NCBI GenBank assembly: GCA_016929735.1
Contig: JAFGID010000115.1
Coordinates: forward strand, 1 to 6,252
Direction: 5' to 3'
DNA from: Ignavibacteriales bacterium
GTDB taxonomy: Bacteria > Bacteroidota > Ignavibacteria > Ignavibacteriales > Melioribacteraceae
DNA length: 6,252 nucleotides
Made by a program: the position numbers and the translations under genes. This document shows positions 1 to 6,252 of the stretch, piece by piece. The notes under the pieces were generated by a model. The model made no database searches. It was not told where the DNA came from and saw nothing but the letters and a program-made list of their open reading frames with translations. Within the stretch, counting starts at the first letter, position 1; every line of letters begins with the position of its first letter.

Positions 1-1559
1 CTATTTTTTCTAAAATATTTTTGGGGGAATCTTTGAACATTTTTTAGCCGTGTCTGTAATACAGTAAATACTTTTTTAATATTTTTCTTAATATACTTCT
101 TCCCAAAGTCATTTTTGATCTTCAATTTTATTCTCAACAATATATCCATTTTTTCTCTCGAATAAATAACAAGGGGTCTTTTATAGTCCTCTGAAATACC
201 CAAAATTTTCATAAATTTGAAATTAAGCACGTCCCTAATGAAAAAAGCTTCGTTTTCCCAATTTTCGCTTTCTGAATAGTATCTATCTTGAGTTGCAAAT
301 TCCATTATTAAGATTTCTGGTTTAATCTTTTTTAAATTAGACAGAAAAAATTCCCTATTTTCTATATGATGATAGGTCGATAAGATGGTTACTAATATTT
401 TCTTGCTAACAATATTATTATCAAATTTACATATTTTCTTGTAGATATCATCTTTTCCACATACCAAATTACAAAACAAAATTCTTCCAGAGTTTAAAAT
501 GAATCTTACCCCTTCTGCAAACCTTATATAATTTTCAAATGCTTCTATCCCAAAAATTTTTTCTACTCTAGGTAATTCTGCTACTTTGAAACAAAAAGTG
601 CCAATATTAGAACCAATATCTACATAGGTCAATTTACTAAATTTTTCTGAATAATATTTACAAATAAATTCAACAAGTTTTTCTCTTCTATCATCTACAG
701 GTCTTTGTCCTTCAATATTTAGCCCTTTATATTTTATAGATTGATAAACTCTATCATCAGATTGTTGCAAAATATCTTTATTAAAAGGACAATCATCTCC
801 AAAATTACATTTTTGGGAATATTCCAATAATTTTTCTTCCATGTAGTCATCAAATACTAATTTTAATCTTTTTAAGCAGGTATAACCATTAATTTGGTTT
901 TTATTGTCAACTGGCATTTTCCCAACGTTTCCATATTTATTAATACCTACGTAATCCAATGAATTTTCAAATGAAGTGTCCTGCTTAAAATATCTTGCTT
1001 CTCCATAGTCTATTATTACGGGGATTTTATCTCTAAAGCGAATATTCTTCTCATGTATATCTGTATGAATAATATTATTTTCAAATAAATTTTTTACAAA
1101 ATTATAAATTTTAATATAAGTTTGGATAATTTCGTCTATACTCATATATTTAACAGTTTTTTCAAATGGCTCAAGCCATTCAGTTGCAAGAAAACCAAAA
1201 TTTTCTGATTCATCATAAAATATAATTCGAGGAACATTTTCAATATTATACTTTCCTATCTCTTTTATAAAAAAGTATTCGTTTCTTATTGAAGGTATTT
1301 TTAAAAATTTTTTTTCTTTCTCAAGTTTACTCTCGATAAATATCTTTAAACACATGACTTTTAAAAAATAATTTTTATTTTTTGTTATAATCTTGAATAA
1401 ATTTGACCCCCCTCCAGGAAACCACTCTCTCTCTATTTGCTGTATTTTAAAATTTTCTTTTATATATTTGCTTAGAACTTCATTTAAAATTGAGGTATTT
1501 TTATCTAAAATATTAATATATTTCATTTTATTTTCAATTATATCGTTCGAAAATTGCAT
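1..1559 (-). CDS. Kinase-like / SAM-dependent methyltransferase fusion protein, 3' end outside the window (candidate polysaccharide chain terminator)
   Basis: Hand translation from the ATG at 1559 gives 519 codons with no stop before the left edge, so the gene is partial. Residues about 45-200 look like a small-molecule or sugar kinase of the protein-kinase-like fold. They show a glycine-rich stretch GGGSNLFKI (48-56), a candidate ATP lysine in YFLKV (K67), a hinge-like ATEWLE (125-130), the catalytic loop HTDIHEKNI (165-173, D167, N172) and the metal-binding DYG (184-186). Residues about 295-470 look like a class I methyltransferase: motif I VDIGSNIGTF (313-322), an acidic residue ending the next strand (E339), then LSTYHHI (393-399) and ILIMEF (416-421). 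From residue 476 the chain is strongly basic. The start lies 2 nt after the pyruvyl transferase-like gene. WbdD of E. coli O8/O9a combines the same two activities in the order methyltransferase-kinase, so a chain-terminating role is inferred from domains and position. The domain calls are fairly secure; the substrate is unknown. Confidence 0.8.
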   Translation of the reverse strand, partial: MQFSNDIIENKMKYINILDKNTSILNEVLSKYIKENFKIQQIEREWFPGGGSNLFKIITKNKNYFLKVMCLKIFIESKLEKEKKFLKIPSIRNEYFFIKEIGKYNIENVPRIIFYDESENFGFLATEWLEPFEKTVKYMSIDEIIQTYIKIYNFVKNLFENNIIHTDIHEKNIRFRDKIPVIIDYGEARYFKQDTSFENSLDYVGINKYGNVGKMPVDNKNQINGYTCLKRLKLVFDDYMEEKLLEYSQKCNFGDDCPFNKDILQQSDDRVYQSIKYKGLNIEGQRPVDDRREKLVEFICKYYSEKFSKLTYVDIGSNIGTFCFKVAELPRVEKIFGIEAFENYIRFAEGVRFILNSGRILFCNLVCGKDDIYKKICKFDNNIVSKKILVTILSTYHHIENREFFLSNLKKIKPEILIMEFATQDRYYSESENWENEAFFIRDVLNFKFMKILGISEDYKRPLVIYSREKMDILLRIKLKIKNDFGKKYIKKNIKKVFTVLQTRLKNVQRFPQKYFRKN

Positions 1560-1561
1560 AT

Positions 1562-2467
1562 TTATATGAGAATCTCCTTAAGAAAATTAATTTGCATTTT
1601 CTTTTCTTTAGATAACGTTTTTATATCAAGTTTAACTGGTTGATCTATAATTTTTGCTGCTCCAATCCTTTGAAACATAAGTATTCTTGGACTATTTTTA
1701 CCAAAAAACATAGCTTCATTGCCATATGCTAAGGTTGCAAGACAAGCGTGGACACGGTCTGAATATGTTATTTTTGTGTTAGCATAAAGGTTGAGATAAT
1801 CACTTGGTAAATCAGAAATCAAAGTATTTGGAGAATCAAAATATTCTTTTTTAAAATTAGGTGGCCAACAACTATGGTGAGTTCTAAAAATTAATTTTAC
1901 ATCAGCTCTAACACGGGGTTCTGGTAATTTGTCAAAATTAAAAATAGCAAAAGTAGACAAATTTAATTTTGGTGGCTTATAAAAATCAGAAATAAACATT
2001 GCGCTATCAACTCCATTAAAAGAATGAATTGCAAGATCTGCATATTTTTTATATGTATATTCATCACGTGAAATAAATCCATATATTGGAATTTTTTTCA
2101 TCCATTTGCGAACCGCTTTTACTTCTTTATCGTCATATTTTTCTGCACCTCCACCTGCAATTATAATTTTGGCATTATTTTTTATAAATTGCTTTAGAAT
2201 AATCTCTTGGGTTTTAAAATTATCTTCGCACATTGTCATCCCACCTATCACTATATAATCACATTTAAACACTTCACCTATAGGCAAAGTGTTTCTTGAT
2301 TTACCACTAATAGTGAAGAGGTAGCTTGACATTCCACCAAAATGAAATACTTTCCCTTTGCCACTAATTGCTGATTTAAGAGAGTGAATTGCGCCTAGAT
2401 TTACAAAGGAATTACCAATATTTGTTGGCCAACAACTACCGTAATAACAAATACGTAATTTAATCAT
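1562..2467 (-). CDS. Polysaccharide pyruvyl transferase family protein
   Basis: The protein has 301 residues and resembles the polysaccharide pyruvyl transferase family (PF04230, the CsaB/EpsO/WcaK group). Members of this family add a pyruvate ketal from phosphoenolpyruvate to a sugar, or act as related glycan-modifying enzymes. Supporting motifs are TNIGNSFVNLGA near the N-terminus (15-26), YIVIGGM (71-77), ISRDEYTYKKY (132-142), and SDRVHACLATLAYG with H230 (226-239) followed by KNSPRI (247-252). These match the family pattern of a NIG start, a GG strand end, an RDxxS/T block and an R-x-H helix. The chain is somewhat short for the family and has no signal peptide or membrane segment, so it should be cytoplasmic. 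Its first 8 nt overlap the end of wzt. An upstream in-frame ATG at 2539 would add 24 residues read entirely inside wzt; I reject it because AAGGAGG sits ideally for 2467. Pyruvyl transfer itself is inferred, since the family also has members of unknown activity. Confidence 0.78.
   Translation of the reverse strand: MIKLRICYYGSCWPTNIGNSFVNLGAIHSLKSAISGKGKVFHFGGMSSYLFTISGKSRNTLPIGEVFKCDYIVIGGMTMCEDNFKTQEIILKQFIKNNAKIIIAGGGAEKYDDKEVKAVRKWMKKIPIYGFISRDEYTYKKYADLAIHSFNGVDSAMFISDFYKPPKLNLSTFAIFNFDKLPEPRVRADVKLIFRTHHSCWPPNFKKEYFDSPNTLISDLPSDYLNLYANTKITYSDRVHACLATLAYGNEAMFFGKNSPRILMFQRIGAAKIIDQPVKLDIKTLSKEKKMQINFLKEILI
1574..1579 (-). promoter_or_regulatory. Ribosome binding site of the kinase-methyltransferase gene, unusually distant
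   Basis: AAGGAG lies inside the last codons of the upstream gene, 14 nt before the ATG at 1559. That is longer than the usual 5-9 nt. No ATG, GTG or TTG lies closer in frame, and the next in-frame ATG (1526) has no purine-rich site, so 1559 remains the best start. Re-initiation by ribosomes ending at 1562 would make the spacing less critical. Confidence 0.55.
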
Positions 2468-3737
2468 TATTTTCCTCCTTATAAAATGTCCATTCATTAT
2501 TAAGGTAACATATAGGTGTATATTCAGCCATTTTCTCACTCGTTCTATTAGGCAATATTTGAATATATTTGTTTAATATAGCACCATTCCAATAATCAAA
2601 AGTTATATTATGGGTTTTATCATAAACAGCAACTGTTATAAAATATTTATTCAATAAAAGTGGAAGATTATCAATCCAACATTCGATTATACCCTCGCCT
2701 TGTATTGATTTTATTTTGGTTTTATCAATATGGGTTCCAAAAACAGATATACATAAATCTTCTTGGTTAAGGATAGCTATCTGGAAAATTGGGTTAAAAA
2801 CAGTGTTATTAGTTTTATATTTTATCCTTATTCCCAATGCATCTCCAGGAGAAAATTCCTTCCGTTCTTTATTATCTTTACCTAAATATTTTACATATAT
2901 TATTTCTACTTCCTTTGTACAGTAAGGTACCCCAGGTATAGCACCTACAACACTCTTTTGTTCATCTAACAATTGATTAATTGCAGATTGATAATCCCGA
3001 ATGACCTTGTGAATTTCACCATAACTTTTGATTTTTCCGTAATTAAGAAATAATCCATTATCACAAAACTTTTCCACTGTTAATAGACTATGCGACACAA
3101 GCACTATTGCTACATTATCTCTTTTTTTTATTTCATTTATTTTACGATAACATCTTGTCTGAAAGACACTATCCCCCACCGCTAACACTTCATCCACCAG
3201 CAAAATATCTGGCTCACAATGCACTGCTACCGCAAATCCCAGACGCACAAACATTCCACTCGAATAATGCTTCACCGGAACATCCAAAAAATCCCCAATA
3301 TCAGCAAATTCCACAATAGCGTCAAATTTTCTATCCGTTTCTTCTTTGGTCATTCCCAGAATTGCCGCATTGATATAAATATTTTCCCGGCCGGTAAGTA
3401 AAGGATGAAATCCTGCACCTACTTCAATGAGCGCACCTACTTTGCCTTTTATGGCGATTTTACCTATATCAGGCCAAAAAATACCATTTAAAAGTTTAAG
3501 TAAGGTAGTTTTGCCAGAGCCATTTGGGCCAATAATACCCAATGTCTCTCCCTTTTTTACTTCAAAGGAGATGTCATCAAGTGCCCAGAATTCGTTTTTT
3601 CTCAATTTATCCGAATGAGAACTTAGGCCAAAGGTATTTCGGGCAATATCCTTAACACCGTATAACATCGACCTTTTAAGAGACTTACAATATTTTTTTG
3701 AAACGTTCTCAACTTTTATAGCAAAATCTTTATCCAT
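2460..3737 (-). CDS. wzt: Wzt-type polysaccharide ABC transporter ATPase with C-terminal carbohydrate-binding domain
   Basis: This 425-residue protein is the ATPase that powers export of a lipid-linked polysaccharide through its Wzm partner at the inner membrane. The N-terminal domain (about 1-245) has Walker A GPNGSGKT (70-77), the polysaccharide-exporter block VGAGFHPLLTGRENIY (106-121), signature YSSGM (158-162), Walker B ILLVDE (178-183) with VLAVGD after it, and the switch histidine H216 in SHS. The long segment between the first strand and Walker A is usual for Wzt/TagH ATPases. Residues about 255-425 match the Wzt C-terminal beta-sandwich: FSPGDALGIRIKY (295-307), GEGIIECWIDNLPLLLNKY, and a final NEWTF. 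In E. coli O8/O9a this domain binds the capped non-reducing end of the glycan; a terminal-cap role here is inferred. GAGAGG at 3750-3745 precedes the ATG, 1 nt after the permease stop. Base composition drops between the two domains. Confidence 0.95.
   Translation of the reverse strand: MDKDFAIKVENVSKKYCKSLKRSMLYGVKDIARNTFGLSSHSDKLRKNEFWALDDISFEVKKGETLGIIGPNGSGKTTLLKLLNGIFWPDIGKIAIKGKVGALIEVGAGFHPLLTGRENIYINAAILGMTKEETDRKFDAIVEFADIGDFLDVPVKHYSSGMFVRLGFAVAVHCEPDILLVDEVLAVGDSVFQTRCYRKINEIKKRDNVAIVLVSHSLLTVEKFCDNGLFLNYGKIKSYGEIHKVIRDYQSAINQLLDEQKSVVGAIPGVPYCTKEVEIIYVKYLGKDNKERKEFSPGDALGIRIKYKTNNTVFNPIFQIAILNQEDLCISVFGTHIDKTKIKSIQGEGIIECWIDNLPLLLNKYFITVAVYDKTHNITFDYWNGAILNKYIQILPNRTSEKMAEYTPICYLNNEWTFYKEENND
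2474..2480 (-). promoter_or_regulatory. Ribosome binding site fixing the start of the pyruvyl transferase-like gene
   Basis: A full consensus AAGGAGG stands 6 nt before the ATG at 2467. It lies within the last codons of wzt, whose stop (2462-2460) is downstream of this ATG. The arrangement suggests translational coupling and excludes the longer reading frame starting at 2539. Confidence 0.8.
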
Positions 3738-3738
3738 T

Positions 3739-4584
3739 TTAAATCCTCTCTGCTACTCTGGTTTCGGTAAGATGAAAAACTACTAAACAAATTATAAAGA
3801 TAAAAATTGAAATAATGCTGGAAATTAAAAAACCTTTCCATTCGGTAATTGCCCCGGTTAATACAAGATCTCTTGGAACAGAAGTCAAATAATATAACGG
3901 ATTATAATTAGTGATTCGTGCAAGTATCCCTATTGACGGTTTAGCATATAAAATAGGCGTTAAAAACATTAAGAAGGTCATTAAAATTGAGAGTATATTT
4001 CCGATATCTCTCACAATTCCATTTAAGAGTGAGAAAATAAAACCAAGGCCAAGAGTTAATAACATGATGGGAATCATAAATAGTGGAATCAGCAGTATAG
4101 CTGCGCTTGGGGCAATCTTATAATAAATAAATAATATAATTACCAGGGTGAGTTGAATCAGGAAGGAAACGATTGACTGACCGGCAGAGGCAATGACTAA
4201 AGATTTTTTAGAAAAGTTTATTTTTGCAATCATTGAACCAGCTTTTACCAGCGAATTTGAACTGGTAATCAGGCCTGTGGAAAATAATTGCCAAAATGCC
4301 ATCCCAAGTATGGCATAAATGGGATATGGAACATTGATATCCCCGATGGAAAATATTCCGGAACGATTTAATAATATAAATGTGCCCACACTGACGAGGG
4401 GTATAATAAATACCCATAATACTCCGATAAATGATTGTTTATACAGAGCAAAAAAATCCCTTTTGAACAATTGGTAGGTTAGCCATCTATTTTTCTTAAA
4501 TTCATTATAAATTTCAGAAAATATGGATAAATATCCTTTTTTTAAGGAATTGTCCGGTTCATAGGTGGTAATGATTTCAGACAT
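3739..4584 (-). CDS. wzm: Wzm-type ABC-2 permease for polysaccharide export
   Basis: The 281-residue membrane protein is the channel-forming half of the exporter and pairs with the ATPase encoded 1 nt downstream. About 50 cytoplasmic residues end in the family motif LYKQSFIGVLWVFIIPL (47-63). Six hydrophobic segments follow at roughly 52-72, 86-107, 128-155, 160-187, 192-213 and 250-271. VRDIGNILSILMTFLMFLTP (191-210) is the typical ABC-2/Wzm segment just before the fifth helix, with ILY after it. Length and helix count fit Wzm, and similar permeases of the TagG and KpsM type share this fold. CGGAGAG at 4598-4592 lies 7 nt before the ATG. The 27-nt gap to the ugd stop holds nothing else, so both genes should share one transcript. 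Identification as an O-antigen/capsule-type exporter is strong; the transported glycan cannot be read from it. Confidence 0.95.
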   Translation of the reverse strand: MSEIITTYEPDNSLKKGYLSIFSEIYNEFKKNRWLTYQLFKRDFFALYKQSFIGVLWVFIIPLVSVGTFILLNRSGIFSIGDINVPYPIYAILGMAFWQLFSTGLITSSNSLVKAGSMIAKINFSKKSLVIASAGQSIVSFLIQLTLVIILFIYYKIAPSAAILLIPLFMIPIMLLTLGLGFIFSLLNGIVRDIGNILSILMTFLMFLTPILYAKPSIGILARITNYNPLYYLTSVPRDLVLTGAITEWKGFLISSIISIFIFIICLVVFHLTETRVAERI

Positions 4585-4611
4585 AAATTTACTCTCCGTT
4601 TTTATGATTTC

Positions 4612-5919
4612 TTATTTTCTCCCTACTCCTTCATAGATAAAGCTTAAGGATTTTAGAGTGGCAGGTTCGTAGAGGTTTCTTAAGTCAACGAAGGTGGGAT
4701 TTTTTAAAAGTTTTTTTATTTTATTTAAATCCAAATTACGGAATTGATTCCATTCGGTAGCTATTACCAGGGCATCGCACCCTTGGGCGGTTTCGTATTC
4801 ATCCTGGCAATAAATGATATCGGGAAGGATTTTTTTAGTATTATCCATTGCCAGAGGATCAAAGCATTTAATCTTAGCCCCTTCTCCAAGCAATATTTTT
4901 ATAATATCAATAGAAGAAGATTCTCTTATATCATCCGTATTCATTTTGAAGGCAAGTCCTAAAATACCAATTTGCTTTCCTCTTAACTTACCTACCAGCC
5001 GTTTTATTTTTTCTACCATCAATTCTCTCTGTCTTATGTTTGCTGAAACGACTGCGTTTAAGCTTTGAAACTCATAGCCGAAACTTTCAGCAATACTGCA
5101 AAGCGCTCTGGTATCCTTGGGAAAACAGGAACCGCCATAACCTGGACCGGGATGTAGGAATTTTGGACTGATACGGCCATCCAAACCCATGGCTCTGGCA
5201 ACTTGATGAACATCTGCCCCTATTTTATCACAGAGATTAGCAATTTCATTGATAAAGGTAATCTTGGTTGCCAGAAAGGCATTGCAAGCATATTTGATTA
5301 ACTCAGCAGTTTCCGGATTGGTAATCATAAAAGGTGTATCGATTAAGTAGAGGGGACGATAGATTTCCTGCATTATCTTTAAGGCTTTGATGCTGGTAGT
5401 ACCGATGACTATTTTATCGGGATGGGTGAAGTCATAAACTGCTGAGCCCTCGCGGAGGAATTCGGGGTTGGAGACAACGTCGAAAGGATGTTGCAAGGGA
5501 GAGGGAGAAAAAGAATTAATTATTTCTTTGATTTTTCCAGCGGTGCCAACAGGAACAGTGCTTTTGTTAACTATTACTTTATAACCATTAAGGTGTTGGG
5601 CAATTTGTTGTGCTACTTTTTCAATTTGAGTGAGATCAGCCGAGTTATCGTCATTGGGAGGTGTTCCTACAGCAATAAATATTGCTTTTGATTCCTTGAT
5701 TCCTTTTTCAATATCCGTTGTAAAAGAAAGTCTGCCTGCGTTGACGTTCTTTTGAATTAAATCTTCCAAATTTGGTTCATAGATGGGAACTCTACCGGAA
5801 TTGAGGCATTCGATTTTTTCACTATCTTTATCTACACAAATGACTTCCAATCCAAAATCAGAAAGACAAGTGCCGGTAACGAGGCCTACATAGCCGGTAC
5901 CGATGATACAGATTTCCAT
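4612..5919 (-). CDS. ugd: UDP-glucose 6-dehydrogenase
   Basis: This cytoplasmic enzyme oxidises UDP-glucose to UDP-glucuronate with two NAD+. The 435-residue length is normal for the family. It starts with the NAD-binding loop GTGYVG (7-12) and the ribose-binding acid D30. Then come IYEPNLEDL (46-54), VGTPP (84-88), NKSTVPVGT (118-126), SNPEFLREG (150-158) and the central helix with ELIKYACNA (206-214, K209, N213). The catalytic cysteine is C265 in GYGGSCFPKD (260-269), and the UDP-binding C-terminal domain opens with GLAFKMNTDDIRES (321-334). The GGSCFPKD form favours UDP-glucose dehydrogenase over the UDP-ManNAc type, which usually carries histidine before the cysteine. GAGGAG at 5933-5928 lies 8 nt before the ATG. 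As the first gene of the run, it probably supplies uronic acid for the exported glycan or for GalA made from it. Residues 138-144 (SPSPLQH) are an odd low-complexity patch in a surface-loop position. Confidence 0.96.
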   Translation of the reverse strand: MEICIIGTGYVGLVTGTCLSDFGLEVICVDKDSEKIECLNSGRVPIYEPNLEDLIQKNVNAGRLSFTTDIEKGIKESKAIFIAVGTPPNDDNSADLTQIEKVAQQIAQHLNGYKVIVNKSTVPVGTAGKIKEIINSFSPSPLQHPFDVVSNPEFLREGSAVYDFTHPDKIVIGTTSIKALKIMQEIYRPLYLIDTPFMITNPETAELIKYACNAFLATKITFINEIANLCDKIGADVHQVARAMGLDGRISPKFLHPGPGYGGSCFPKDTRALCSIAESFGYEFQSLNAVVSANIRQRELMVEKIKRLVGKLRGKQIGILGLAFKMNTDDIRESSSIDIIKILLGEGAKIKCFDPLAMDNTKKILPDIIYCQDEYETAQGCDALVIATEWNQFRNLDLNKIKKLLKNPTFVDLRNLYEPATLKSLSFIYEGVGRK

Positions 5920-6134
5920 ATTTTTTTCTCCTCTTCACATTCTATTTATGCTCTTTTTTTCTTAACTTATATCTTGTACCTTTTACAGTTGTATTTTGCC
6001 TGCAATTGTTCTCCATACCTGTGGTTATGTGCTATATGCTAATTTTTATTTTCTTTACTAAATGCTAATTGACTATTATTTTGTCTTCGGATGATAATTT
6101 TCAGGCCGTAAAAATAAAGTTTAAATTACAAGAT

Positions 6135-6149
6135 ATATGTTCAACATAT
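6135..6149. promoter_or_regulatory. Palindrome just downstream of the promoter, possible operator
   Basis: ATATGTT and AACATAT form perfect 7-base arms around one central base. A second, overlapping inverted repeat GTTCA-5-TGAAC covers 6139-6153. Both lie at about +2 to +20 from the predicted start, where a repressor dimer could bind. Binding is inferred from symmetry and position only. Confidence 0.3.
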
Positions 6150-6161
6150 GAACTTAAGTAA

Positions 6162-6190
6162 ATTGTATTATAAAAAGGATTTGATTTCAA
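6162..6190 (-). promoter_or_regulatory. Candidate sigma-70 promoter for the operon
   Basis: On the minus strand TTGAAA (6190-6185) and TACAAT (6167-6162) are separated by exactly 17 nt, each one mismatch from consensus. Transcription would begin near 6155. An overlapping TATAAT (6172-6167) is present but lacks a good -35 box at proper distance. The region is AT-rich, so chance matches are likely. Confidence 0.4.
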
Positions 6191-6205
6191 AATTTATTTT
6201 AAATT

Positions 6206-6214
6206 ATTATACCA
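6206..6214 (-). promoter_or_regulatory. Alternative extended -10 promoter element
   Basis: TGGTATAAT reads on the minus strand, an exact TGN extension plus consensus -10 hexamer. No recognisable -35 box lies 16-18 nt upstream, which extended -10 promoters can tolerate. It is an alternative or additional start to the one at 6162-6190. Confidence 0.25.
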
Positions 6215-6233
6215 CATACTTTTTTCTAAACAT

Positions 6234-6252
6234 AAAAAAAGACAGGCAAGAC
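6234..6252 (-). terminator. Possible end of a rho-independent terminator cut by the window edge
   Basis: The minus strand reads GTCTTGCCTGTC followed by seven T, which looks like the second arm and U-tract of a terminator. The first arm would have to be GACAGGCAAGAC or similar just past base 6252. If so, it ends an upstream minus-strand gene and marks the operon boundary. The matching arm cannot be seen, so this is tentative. Confidence 0.3.

Larger units (their letters stand above)
5920..6252. other. Gene-free leader region upstream of the operon
   Basis: These 333 AT-rich bases carry no convincing coding region on either strand. They hold the ugd ribosome binding site, a candidate promoter near 6162-6190, a palindrome at 6135-6149 and a possible terminator tail at the right edge. 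If the promoter is correct, the untranslated leader would be about 235 nt, which is long. I see no JUMPstart/ops-like element of the sort found before enterobacterial polysaccharide operons, and no riboswitch class I can recognise. Confidence 0.6.

Noticed and set aside
2468..2539. A 24-residue N-terminal extension of the pyruvyl transferase-like protein starting at the ATG at 2539
   Set aside because: It lies wholly inside wzt in another frame, has no ribosome binding site, and the AAGGAGG at 2480-2474 is ideally placed for the ATG at 2467.
4585..4611. Possible promoter or terminator in the ugd-wzm gap
   Set aside because: The 27 nt hold only the permease ribosome binding site, with no hairpin followed by a T-run and no spaced promoter hexamers.
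2716..5691. Several 60-84 residue open frames on the plus strand, and one on the minus strand at 4417-4208
   Set aside because: All lie inside well-supported minus-strand genes, lack ribosome binding sites and show no family motifs; they are shadows of those genes.
5942..6016. A 24-codon, very basic open frame (starts MENNCRQNTT) in the leader on the minus strand
   Set aside because: No proper ribosome binding site precedes the ATG, the length is expected by chance, and nothing about it suggests a leader peptide with a regulatory codon run.
6036..6070. Direct repeat of ATGCTAATT at 6036-6044 and 6062-6070
   Set aside because: Two 9-base copies 26 bp apart in AT-rich DNA, without a third copy or symmetry, are not enough to claim a binding site.

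Overview
The window is part of a polysaccharide synthesis and export locus. All five genes lie on the minus strand and read from right to left. In transcription order they are: UDP-glucose 6-dehydrogenase (5919-4612), a Wzm-type ABC-2 permease (4584-3739), a Wzt-type ATPase with a C-terminal carbohydrate-binding domain (3737-2460), a polysaccharide pyruvyl transferase family protein (2467-1562), and a large protein entering from 1559 that is still open at base 1. I translated the last one by hand. It has a kinase-like fold followed by a class I SAM-dependent methyltransferase. The rightmost 333 bases hold no convincing gene. They contain a plausible promoter, a palindrome just downstream of it, and possibly the tail of a terminator belonging to an upstream neighbour.

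The genes are packed like one transcription unit: 27-nt gap, 1-nt gap, 8-nt overlap, 2-nt gap. Each start has a Shine-Dalgarno motif. A plausible scheme, part of it inferred, is as follows. The dehydrogenase makes UDP-glucuronate for an acidic glycan. The pyruvyl transferase-like protein and the kinase-methyltransferase modify or cap the chain. The Wzm/Wzt pair moves the finished lipid-linked chain across the inner membrane, and the Wzt C-terminal domain reads the non-reducing end. The glycosyltransferases that build the chain are not in the window and probably lie past the left edge.

The most interesting point is the last gene. In E. coli O8/O9a-type systems the chain terminator WbdD is a methyltransferase-kinase fusion, and its product is recognised by the Wzt C-terminal domain. 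Here a fusion of the same two activities, in the opposite order, sits just downstream of a wzt that carries such a domain.

The organism is a bacterium with AT-rich DNA, strong AGGAG-type ribosome binding sites and an ABC-dependent polysaccharide exporter. The sequence does not allow a species or phylum call. Base composition falls along the operon: ugd and the ATPase half of wzt are clearly richer in G+C than the C-terminal half of wzt and the two genes after it. This fits modular exchange of the serotype-specific part.
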